Position numbers and translations under genes: made by a program. Of a stretch of 64,000 nt of DNA, positions 33,023 through 44,100 are shown piece after piece. The stretch covers positions 19,213,501-19,277,500 of the forward strand of contig NC_092569.1 of NCBI RefSeq assembly GCF_037975245.1, given 5' to 3'. Below the pieces are notes generated by a model. The model saw nothing but the letters and a program-made list of their open reading frames with translations. It was not told where the DNA came from and searched no databases. This stretch comes from Apostichopus japonicus (lineage: Eukaryota; Echinodermata; Holothuroidea; Aspidochirotida; Stichopodidae). Each line of letters begins with the position of its first letter. Position 1 is the first letter of the stretch.

Positions 33023-35336
33023 CAGTGGCGTAGCCAAGGGGGGCGTGGGGGCGACAGCCCCCATGAAAAGCTGTAGCCCCCCAGTCGCCCTCCCACTGGG
33101 ATTTTGGGTGTCAAAAAAAAATACATGTGCGAAAAATATATCATTGGTCTGAATGGTCTAGAATCTCCATGATGACCACTCATGAACAACCCTTCGACCG
33201 CGGACCGGCAGTAGGCTATTGTTGCTGAAAAACCGGACGTGACATAGCGCATAGGCCGGGTTTTCACTTCTGGGACGTACGCATACTCTGATGCTCTTAA
33301 AGAAAACCGCTAAAAAAACAAATTTTCAAGAAAGAAGACAATACTATCGCTGAGAATCAGTCTATATCACCCTAATAATGTTTCAGAAGCAATCTTTGAT
33401 GTCAGTTTGACATATAGTTCGGTCATTCAATATGTTACTTGGCTGAAAGCCCAGTCAATCTTTTCTTATTTTCCACGCGCATATTGCAGATTTGTCGAAA
33501 AATGCCAATGCCGGTGTCAAACTCACAAAAGATATGTCATGATATTTAAAAGTAACTTACCAGACTGTTTTTTTTTTCTACTTCACTAAACTATTTGATG
33601 ACCATATCAAGACATGGGATCTCAAAATAAAGGATGTTGAGAAAACTTTAGAGCAGCTTACAAGCATGGGCGTCAATCCTGGGGGGGACACGTCCCCCCA
33701 CATTTCGATGGGTGGGGGAAACACTATCAAATTCCCCCCCCCCACCCCACACATTTTAGTGTCGTGGCTCTAAATTCAGTTCTATGAAAAGTGACCGAGA
33801 TTTTTCACATCGGTATGACCTGCAACTTTGTTTGTCGCGACGAGCGAAACTTGAGATTGAAACCACAAGCAGTGTGTGCGTATAACGGTGCGGCCAGAGC
33901 CTACAACTAGTTCAAGAAGTCATGGCACTTCATCGCTAGAGCCAAAGCCTGTACATATTTGTTGTTTAGTTGTAGATGGTGTTTCAAAGACGGTGCCCGT
34001 TCCCTAATATTGGGAAATGAAATAGGGAGCATATTCCGTGACAGCGCATGCCATGTTACCTAGTTGTTGAGTGATACCGGAGTTTACCCCACAGTGAGAA
34101 CACTGGGTACACTGGTGGTTACATAGTACGCTCCGGGCCGACCAGAATTCACCCGACTACCAGATGCAGATCCACCTAGCATTATTTTGATGCCTTCATC
34201 ACTTTAGCCACCACTCACATGGGACCTATTCTAAGTCTGACAATACATGCGCATGTGTGAGGTCCTGAAAATATAATTAAAGTGGTTTGTCTTGCCATTC
34301 TTGTTTCAAATTTCATAGAAATGTATTCTCGTAGACCTAGCAAAACATTAAAATTGACACAGTCCCATTGGTCATTGGTGGTCATTGGTCATTGGTGGTT
34401 TAACATGCTGGCGTATGACGACTTTGGTCAAATTTGCGCTAAGCTCACTATACGAACTCGGATCTGGACTATTCCTAATTAGTTACTTATTTAAATTATT
34501 AATAATGGCGTATGAGGAAATGCACCATTTTGTGGTATGACTCCCAGGACGGCAAGTCGAGAAACTCACATGCAGTCGCGGCGGATAGCTTCCTTCGCCT
34601 ATAGCATGTCCGGGGACATTTTGGGCCATCGTTCCTATAGGCCTATATCTGAGGCCCTGGGGTCATTCCTTGACTGACTTGGTGCAATATAATGAGCCCA
34701 TTTCGAAGTAAATTTATCACAGATTGTTAGTTGTCATGGGTTTGAACAAATGAGGGGTATTCTATCCTGAAATATAGAGCAAAATGGGGCTGGGGTTACC
34801 AGTTTGCCGCATCATTTGTCAACTTTCACTGGGTTCTAATGTTCATGTTAATTGGAATCCCTAATAACAGAAATAATCCACCAAAAATTAAGGCCGCATG
34901 AACTTTATTGCAGATTTCCTGAGTGACGAATTTGTAATTTTCTCCCGAAATCACGCAACTATAGATGGCTGCTATCCAGCCTGCAAGTACCATCTCCAGC
35001 GATCTGGCAGGTATTGAAATCTGAAATTTTCTTGGTAGGCTGCGCGCCAACCGATGGTGGCGATCCGCCTAGATAGTACTTGCGGCCGGAATACTCGAAG
35101 CGATTACGTCCCCCCCCCCACGTTTCAAATGGGATTGACGCCCCTGCTTACAAGGTCTGAGAAGTGTCATTTCCGACGATCTAGGAGGCCTTTTAAGCTA
35201 AAAATTTTTGCTACGCTGCGCGCCAACCCATGGTGGCGCTCCGCTTAGATAGTAACAAGACGCCCTCCCAGGAAATGGTAAAGCACCCCCAGCGCCCCCC
35301 CCCCCCAGGATAAAAAAAATCCTGGCTACGCCACTA
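33023..35336. mobile_element. hAT-like element, outer, 2314 bp
   Basis: The left end CAGTGGCGTAGCCAAGG and right end CCTGGCTACGCCACTA are inverted repeats (last base mutated from G). They are flanked by a perfect 8-bp target duplication TGGCCTTT at 33015-33022 and 35337-35344. The 8-bp duplication and CAGTG...CACT ends are characteristic of hAT. No transposase frame was recognised, so it is non-autonomous or decayed. About 1.5 kb of its length is a second, nested element. Confidence 0.9.
33665..35146. mobile_element. hAT-like element nested in the previous one, 1482 bp
   Basis: Ends CATGGGCGTCAATCC and GGGATTGACGCCCCTG are inverted repeats next to G/C runs. A perfect 8-bp target duplication CTTACAAG lies at 33657-33664 and 35147-35154. 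No transposase recognised. It must be younger than the outer element it interrupts. Inside its right end (about 35032-35075) is the same hairpin motif found in family A MITEs. Confidence 0.9.
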
Positions 35337-35375
35337 TGGCCTTTCCTCTAGGGTAAAACATTCAGTCGGTTATAT

Positions 35376-35395
35376 TTTATTCAAAAATCTTTATT
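35376..35395 (-). terminator. Two minus-strand AATAAA motifs, possible distal poly(A) site of EIF3I
   Basis: AATAAA occurs at 35395-35390 and 35381-35376 on the minus strand. They lie 2.8 kb past the EIF3I stop codon and I saw no closer AATAAA, so a long 3' UTR is possible. The sites may equally belong to nothing. Confidence 0.25.
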
Positions 35396-35399
35396 TGCA

Positions 35400-37733
35400 A
35401 CATTTCGTCAACCAACACTTTCCTTCTAGTAATAAGTCACATGTTAAGAGCAAATTAGAAATACAAAATACTGAAAGTGTTTTCTCTTCCTCCAAGATAA
35501 GCAATGCAAAGGATTATTGAAGGTGATGAAGCACATTCTAGCACTAAAAAAAAAAAAATAAAGATAAGAACCACTCAAATAGTTACTTTAAAATAATGAT
35601 TTGTAAATTTTTGAGGTCAAGAAATCATACAAGAGCAAAATTGTTAAATGAGACAGAAAAGAGAACACAGAAAAAAGTCAATATATTTTTTTTACCTCAT
35701 TTTAATGTATTTTCCTAATTTCGTAAGGGGGAAGAAGATGAAAATAACCAGAATACGTCCGCATAAATCTAATTCAATTCTAGATTTCAAGAGGAAATTG
35801 TATATGCTGGAACATCCTTCCCCGAAATCACTTATCTTAGATAAACGGGATATAAGCTTAGGTTTAAATATTAACTATGGAATCATCAAAGGAAACATGG
35901 CGAATAAAGCATTTAACCTCTCATTCCTCACCGGCCAAAGTAGATATCTCGTTGACCTACGACATATAAATATAGCGCATTTCAACAAAGAAGGCAACCA
36001 AACTGGGGAAACATTTCTGCTCCAAACTAAACGTATTAATTTCAATAATCCACATCAGGAAACTCCAATCACATAAACGTTCAACCCTGCAGTGCCCTTG
36101 GTTTATGCTATTTCGAAAATCGGCGAACCGATTTCAAAGTGATGACGGTGAGTTATGGATAAACTCTACTACACGTCTGGACCAAAGCTCTGAATGACCA
36201 GATCTGTGTACAGTGTGTTTTATAACAGAAGAGTAGAGTTCTTCTACTCTCACTGTCTATGGAAATCTGTGTCATGCTTTGCTGTCACTGTGTGCTAAAC
36301 ATATACAGAACAACCCACAGCATGCATGGTATATGTGTAGTATCAAGCTATTATGAATGTTGAGAGGAGGCATGATCAAGATGACCCAGGTTTTACTATT
36401 TGACATCTATCTAGGAGCCAAGTTATTCTCTGTTTAAAGGGATATTTTGGTGGCAGAAAATTTCAAACTAATCTTAAATATAAAAATATTCCAACACTGT
36501 TGGGTGACAATCCCATCTGGACATCTTGCTCCTAACTCCAAACATGTTGGATTGAAGAACCTTCTTTGCCTGGCTAAACGCTCACTTCTACCACCTAATG
36601 GATCACAGTAGGTGGTCTGTTATGCCATCACAGGAAATGTATCATTTCAAAAAGCATTACTTTCCATAACACAATCTCCTTGTTGATTTATCCTTGATAT
36701 GTAATACCTTTGGAAAGTTCGCTTAGCAGTCAATGTTTTCCCTAATAGACTTTTATCAAAATGCAACCTTTTTTTGGGCAGAAATATTTGTTTTTTCCTC
36801 TGTGAACAAGCAAGTTTAACATTGGAAAACAAAAACATTTTCAGCTGATGACATCATTCTCCCTACTGATGCCAGATGCAAAAATACCACTAAAGTTTGC
36901 CTTACAAAATACTATGATGATTCATTCTGGACCCAAAACGGAAGTAACATTTTCAGCAACTTGTAAAACCAAATCACCTTCAGCCGCCGGGATACCACTT
37001 CACCAATTCCAGGAATGAATGGTATCTATTGAGGATTTAAGCATTTCCAACATAGCCATATCTACTCCTAGAGTCAACAAGACTCCAGAATTTCTTCATT
37101 TTACGCAGTAAAGCCCACAGCAGTCTCCATCAGCGGCTTCCTTCCTCTGTGACAGACTTACGATATTCCTCATATATTAGACGAAAACTCACAAATGTTT
37201 AATATTCAATCCACTGTCTCTCTCCTCCACTCACCACCCCCCTCCCACATCCCCACCCTCTCATCCCAAAACTTACTGCTAGTCTTAAACAAAATCATGT
37301 TTTACTGCCACACATCTCACTTTTACAAATCTCACCATCATGTCCCTCTCCCTCTTTCCCAATCTGCCCCCTTTCCCTCCTTCCCAATCTCCCCCTCCTT
37401 CCCAATTCCTCCTTCCCAATCTCCCCTCCCCTGACCTCCACCAAAGTTAGACATTTGTCTTCATCCTAACCACTGACCTCTCCCAAACAAGAACCTGTGG
37501 TCAGAATGAACACATTATTTAAGACGATAGGAGTACATCTGCTACAAAAGAAAGCTAAAAGAACATTAATTCCTCTTTGTCTTTATCTTTGACTTTCTCG
37601 TGTTTCCTGTCATTGTTCTAACTGTTCAGATTTGACCTCCCTCTCTACCTCTAGCAATAACAAGACACGTTAAGCCTATTAATGAAACACCATTATCCTA
37701 ATGACAATTCAGAAAAGTAAAAATGAAATAAAA
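35400..37733. other. Downstream of EIF3I: no gene recognised
   Basis: Contains a 142-codon plus-strand open frame at 35648-36076 that resembles no family I know. It also holds pyrimidine-rich low-complexity sequence at 37215-37440 with repeated CTCCTTCCCAATCTCCCC. It may be partly EIF3I 3' UTR. Confidence 0.4.
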
Positions 37734-37842
37734 CTGTTAGCAAACTGCTTATCCACTAGAGAGCCTGTGTAAGAGAATGTGTAAAAGTAAGTTGGCCGGA
37801 CGTTTCGATCCTAGCAGGATCTTCTTCAAAAGCTAAATGACA
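37734..37842 (-). repeat. Hairpin repeat family D, copy 3, partial
   Basis: Starts AAACTGTTAGCAAACTGCTT and includes GTAAGTTGGCCGGACGTTTC, TCCTAGCAGGATCTTC. The 3' half found in copies 2 and 4 is missing, and TGACAATTCAGA is duplicated at its edge. It lies just 3' of EIF3I. Confidence 0.8.
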
Positions 37843-38179
37843 ATTCAGAAATGACAATTCAGATAAATAGCAGACAAACCCTCTTCTCTACACATTCACA
37901 TTTTCCCTTGGCCTCTTCATGTCCATACACAACCCTCCCCCCCCCCCCCCGCCTCCCCTCCAAAAAGAAATTAAAGAAACAAACAATGATTAACTCTTAT
38001 CTCTTATCTAACACATGTGACATTGCAGTGGTCTGTGACCTTGAGTTACACTAGTGTGTGGTGGTTCTTTAACTTGTCACAGCATTACGTGTACTCGTTG
38101 TTCTTGTTCCTGGTCGCGACACACCGTGGTCCTGGTCGTCATTTCCGTCCGAATCGGCCGCCATTGGGATTTCTGCCTC

Positions 38180-41100
38180 TCAGACTTCAAAGTCAAACTC
38201 AAAGTACTGGCTATCAAAGTAATTAATCTTGACAAAGCCATCTTCACCTCCAGTGCTACAGCTGAAAAATGGAGAGAAAGAAAAAAGAAGGAAATAACAC
38301 AGAGAAAAACAAGTCAATGTAAACTTGCTAATCATAGATGGTCAAAATACAATAAAACTGTTAGCAAACTGCTTATCCACTAGAGAGCCTGTGTAAGAGA
38401 ATGTGTAAAAGTAAGTTGGCCTGACGTTTCGATCCTAGCAGGATCTTCTTCAAGGCTAAATGACAAGTAACAGAAGGGACAAAAACACGCACAGAATACA
38501 GACAGGTTAATGAGCATGGTGAACACAAAGAGATAGATGTAAGGGGATTAGTAGACAAGGGATGGAGAGAAGAAAGAAAGAAACCAACAGGGGAAGAGAA
38601 GAGGTAGGTCTTTGAAGAAGATCCCGCTAGGATTGAAACATCAGGCCAACTTACTTTTACACAATATCCATCTTTGTGATAAAAGATGTAATCAACATGA
38701 CATAGTGCTCTTCACCCTACTAGTGGAGAAAATGTACAGCGTACTGTTTTGAAACAGTTAACTTTATTTGTAAAGAATTATTTTACTGCAATTAATTTGA
38801 CTGTAAGTAAAGGTTTAATGGCGGTATACTTGATGCCAGAGACCACTAGGCTGATCAGACTTGCACATGACAGTCATTGGGCAGTATCAAAGCTTTGATC
38901 TGGTCATATTTAATTCTGAGCCGCCTAGAAAAAGGATTGTAGCGGCATCTTTCTATGTTTTGCGGTATAAAGAGATCTTCTAATATTTTTTCTTATCGCA
39001 GTTACCTGGCAGTAACTTTGTATGACTACGAATTAGAACCATCCTTGTGGAGACATACAGGGATTTCAGATGTGACCTGATGATGCCCAAACAATGAAAC
39101 CTTAATGACAAAACAGATGAGTACAGGACTAACGAGAAGGAGCAGACACGTACCTCTTGCCATCAGGATGGAAAGCTACGCTGTTGATTGGACCGAAATG
39201 ACCCTTGAACCTGGCAAATTCCTCCTCAAAAATCATGTGAAAGAACTTTGTCTCAAACTTTCCGATCCTAGAAGACGTGGTTGTCACATCCATGGCTTCC
39301 TGACCTCCCCCGAGACAGACCTGAGAATAAATGCAGTTACCGTAAAGCGCAGAGTGATAAATACATCCAGAGTGTAAATGATAAACTCAAAGACATACAC
39401 AGAACATGCCGAAGCCTCACACTCTTTGATGAAGGTAAATGGCAATCGTTGTTAGGTACCTTGTCATTGCTACAAGAATTGAGTCTGGTACCACAAGTGT
39501 GTGGCAAAGGCAATGCAAAATGCAAGCTGCATTCTGAATCGAGCTCTCTAGTCACACCTAAAATCAACAGAGGGCGCCGGGCAGCAGTCATATCTAGTTC
39601 TACTTGACAAGTTGCAGTGTCTGACTGTGACAGCAAAATGGACCAATTGGTACACAAATGCAGAGATGTATAGCAGTCTTTGTGTGCAGAACCATAACGT
39701 GTAAACATTAACTTTTTGAGATGCAAAATGCACAAACCTCAAAACTGCTGCAATGCTATGATCTTAAAGGCTATGGACACCTATGAACAACATTGTCCGT
39801 ATCACTCTACTTGGCATTAGAAATCATCAAAATAGCTGCAACTCCCATCAAAGTCCATCCAAGATTGACCCTTTTACAATTCTTTTCTTAATTCTAGTTT
39901 TCATTAGATTTTGAATGAGATTATCACACACACAATAGATGTACTGAATATCTGGCTTATCATTCCTCTTGTGGTTAGCTATTTTACCACAATGTATCTG
40001 AGCAAATTTATTCAAAGTGGAGCTCTAGGACAAAGCCAACAATGCATGTAGGTATAATATAGATTACAGAGCACTTACGTGATCATACAATGGTGATATA
40101 GCGGCTGAATTCACTGGTCTGTCTGTTTTATAAGTCTTTAAATGTTCTAATGTCGTGGCGTTGAAGAGCTGTACATAAATGAAAGATGGGAGGGCGAAAA
40201 ATTTAGATCAATGCACACCTCGTCGTCCCGATTGGAAAACTTTTTCTATCCTTCGGTTACTTGATTGATCCCTTGAACTAATCGTCTCTGGCTTCAAGGC
40301 TGTGACAAGACCTGTCATGGTTTATTACAATGCCCTCCCCCCTTCCACACTTCACACACTCTCAGAGTATACATAATAAATGCATGGCAGCAACAGGTTA
40401 ACCTTTTACAGTAGACTGCACACATGTCTTAAGATACCAAGACCACCCTTACATGTCCTGAATATAACATTCATCATTACATATTAAAAATGAATAAAAA
40501 TTAACTTAGTACTGATGTACTGACTGCTTGAGGCACGTATGTACTGATTTCATTATTTACAAATATCAGTTTTACATATGGTACCAAACCCCTGTGTCAG
40601 GGTATTCTGAATTAATTTTCTACAAGGCCAGTGGAATCAAAGATTGGTTGGAGCAAAGGGCTGGTGAGACCCTAAATCTCCCCTCCCTTTACCTATATCA
40701 AGCAATGTGCAGGGTATGATAGTAGAGTGTTCAAGAAGAAAGGCCTCATGAGCAGGCATATCCCAATAAGGCACACTGCCGTGGGACAATTCTTATCGCA
40801 GAAAATATTGACGTCATGAATCTGTTGAGTTATCTACATCTAGGGGTACTGTACCTACTCGCAGTATCATCTTGATACTTACCTTGGAAGTACTGTCTTT
40901 ACAAGCTGTCACAAAGAGCTGTCCCGTCTTATTCAGCTGGATGTCATTGACTCCCTTTGTGTGCTCCATTATCTCCTCAACCATACTGCCAGTCTATCAA
41001 ATTCATAACAATAATAATCATAAACATGAATTTGATCAATACATTTACCTGTCATCATCATCATCATCACCATCATCATCATAACCACCACCATCATCAT

Positions 41101-44100
41101 AACCACCACCATCACCACAATCATCACCACCACAATCATCACCAACATCACCACAATCATCACCACTACCATAATCATCACCCTACCACAATCATCACCA
41201 TCACCATCATCATCATACAACAACACCAGTATTTGGTCATAGACGATGGGTTTACTCTAAATGTAAAGTGAATTGGTCTAATATCACCACCATGCTGCCT
41301 TTAAAAACCTGTTTGATGATGAGGTTTAAAAAGCTCCCTGATTACTTTAATATTTTAAGTTTTTTTCAGATTTACAGTAATACAGTAACACCAAAACTAA
41401 TTGATAACAATTTAAAATACAACACTACAGTACTATTTCAAGATATAATTCATGTAATTTTGGCATCATCATGTTACTAACCAGATTACATGTGATGGAA
41501 TCTGTAGCATAAATCACGTAACTTATTTAATTTCGAGAAATCAGAACAAACTTAATTGCTTGCATTATAGTCAGCATTGTCGCAAACATTTTTTTTTTAT
41601 TGCCAAACAAAGGTTGACAAGGGAGTACAGAATGCAATTAATCAGATTCTTCACAGTTGGTTGCCCATATTTTCATTTTAGTACCTCATCACATGTACAG
41701 ACACACAAGTTGGAGAATCTTTAAATAACATCTTGACTATCACTGCATTATTCGAAAACAAAGTTAGCTAGTGAAGAGGATGACTTACATTGTCATAAAA
41801 GTTTAAGAGCTTAGTATGGTTAAAATCATTTAACAAAACCTGCTTGCAGGAAAGCTCTCTCTTTTGAAAACCTGAAACAGATTCCATTATAAAGTCAATC
41901 CCTTCTTCTGAATTCTAAACCTTTGGCATCATTGAGATATATATTTTTTTCTCCCAAATAGTAATAGATGATAAGAATCTACTTGTCAGTAGCAAAGACT
42001 CCTCATTGGTTATGTAAGGTGAGATGGTTTGACATGGAATTTACCAACTGTGGTAAACAAGGCAACCAAGTGCTCCAAACACTGTAGAGCAAGGTTTCTC
42101 TAACTTTATCCCCCCACAAACTCCCTGTGGATGTCAGAGTTGTCCACAAACCCCCAACTTTTTGAGACACGAACTGAGTCATTCTTATACTATACATAAC
42201 AGTGCTTCGTAAAAGATCAAATTCACAGTGTAATATTGAAGAGTTTGTCGATAGGTACGACTTTTGTACATTACTAAATTATATGATATATCAGATTTTA
42301 GTTAATCAAAAAGTACTCTAGGCTAGTTTTGACTTTCAAAAACGTCTCACGACCCCCTGGGGTGGACTCATGCCCCCCCTGGGGGTTCATGCACCCTAGT
42401 TAGGAAACCCCTGCTGTAGAGTGAGGGTGCACTTGCTATGAGGAGACAGGAAAGTGAACAGTCAAGTTAATTCAGTAAAACCATCACATTTTACCTTCAG
42501 GTCCCAGAGACATAGTGCTCCATTATCGTGTCCAGAAATGAGTTCTTTATCCAAGTTACTCCAGGTTGCTGAGGTCACTTTAGAATCTGGTGCTGTTATC
42601 TTCATGTAGGGAGAATTGTTTTCTGACAAATTAAGAAAAATCAGTCAGAATATGAACATCTTTGGACAGTAACTGACAATGCATACAGGATCAAATAAAT
42701 AGACAGCATCTGACAGATTGCAAACAGGATCACATAAATAGACAGCATCTGACAGACTGCATATTACAGAATAGAATCAAATAAATAGACAGCATCTGAC
42801 AGATTGCATACAGGATCAAATAAATAGGCAGCATCTGACAGATTGCAAACAGGATCACATAAATATACAGCATCTGACAGATTGCAAACAGGATCAAATA
42901 AATATACAGCATCTGACAGATTGCATACAGGATCAAATAATATACAGCATCTGACAGATTGCAAACAGGATCACATAAATATACAGCATTGGACAGACTG
43001 CATACAGGATCAAATATACTTAGGCAGCAACTGACAGACTACATACAGGATCATTCTACGGTGATGAGGGAAATTGGTACCTGGGAGAAATAACCAATGT
43101 GTATACATCCATGGTGCTTGGTTTGTCAACACTCAGAAGTTCTCAGAAGCAATAATCTTGGGCCTTCTTCTAACAACCTTGGTACCCACCTTATCATGAT
43201 TAACAGTCACATTAAATGACCTTGAAACATTGACCCATTTTGCACTTCCATTGGAACCATTAGATTGCTCTTGTCATGCAAGTGTACTAAAGCATTTCTT
43301 GCAATTTTGTGGGTGCAACACAACAAATTCCACCAGTCCAATACGCAAAACCGTAGAAAAAACAATGTGATCACTAGGCTCAGTGCAGTGTGGAACTAAT
43401 GACTCAAGGATTTTTGTTAAATGTGGACTTATAACGGCTCGCACTGGTACAGAAACGTTATTTTGAGAGAGGGGGGGAATAGGCCAGACATTACATGATG
43501 CTATCAGTAATACATACTGTGCATTACTTTAAACACAGTCCGACATACAGCCCACTGTACTACAATTATGAATTGAAAGATCGATACACCTGCCTGCGCA
43601 CATGTTCCAACAATGTTTGGATATAAACAAAAGTGTTTGAGTTTTTCATTTCCTCAAACTTTGCAAATGGGCCAGAATTTTGGCAAAATAGTAAATCATC
43701 ATCATTGCATGATTACTTACTACACAATAGCATACATAAAAAAAATTTACAAACTAAAAATAAATATATAGACGGTTGAGATTGAATGTATAATGAGGCT
43801 TTAAAGCATGCTAGCTAAATTCATGTGATCCATACAGAAAGCAAACACATAAGCAAACACAAAACACAAGAAGCAGGGTTGCATTATACCGATGTGACAT
43901 CTTGATGTTAAGCGTACTCTAATCACAAACATCTCTTCTCTAGACCACTCACCAAGTTGAGACTGATCTCGAGTGTCGAAGAATAACACTTCACAACTCC
44001 TCCCCATTGTCTTATCTGTGCTGTACATGACATCGTGACCACTGAAACTAAACCCACAAGTCCTGACTGCAGAGCCATTTTCAAAATTGGCCAACTCTTT

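Noticed and set aside
37195-37434. Pro/Ser-rich ORF
   Set aside because: Pyrimidine-rich low-complexity tract (CTCCTTCCCAATCTCCC repeats) downstream of EIF3I.
40957-41271. His-rich ORF (plus) and Met/Val-rich ORF (minus)
   Set aside because: Translations of a CAT/CAC trinucleotide array within an EIF3I intron.
42730-43034. Repetitive ORFs reading [13 protein letters not shown]-like units
   Set aside because: They are the three-frame translation of a 39-bp minisatellite in an intron. No gene context.
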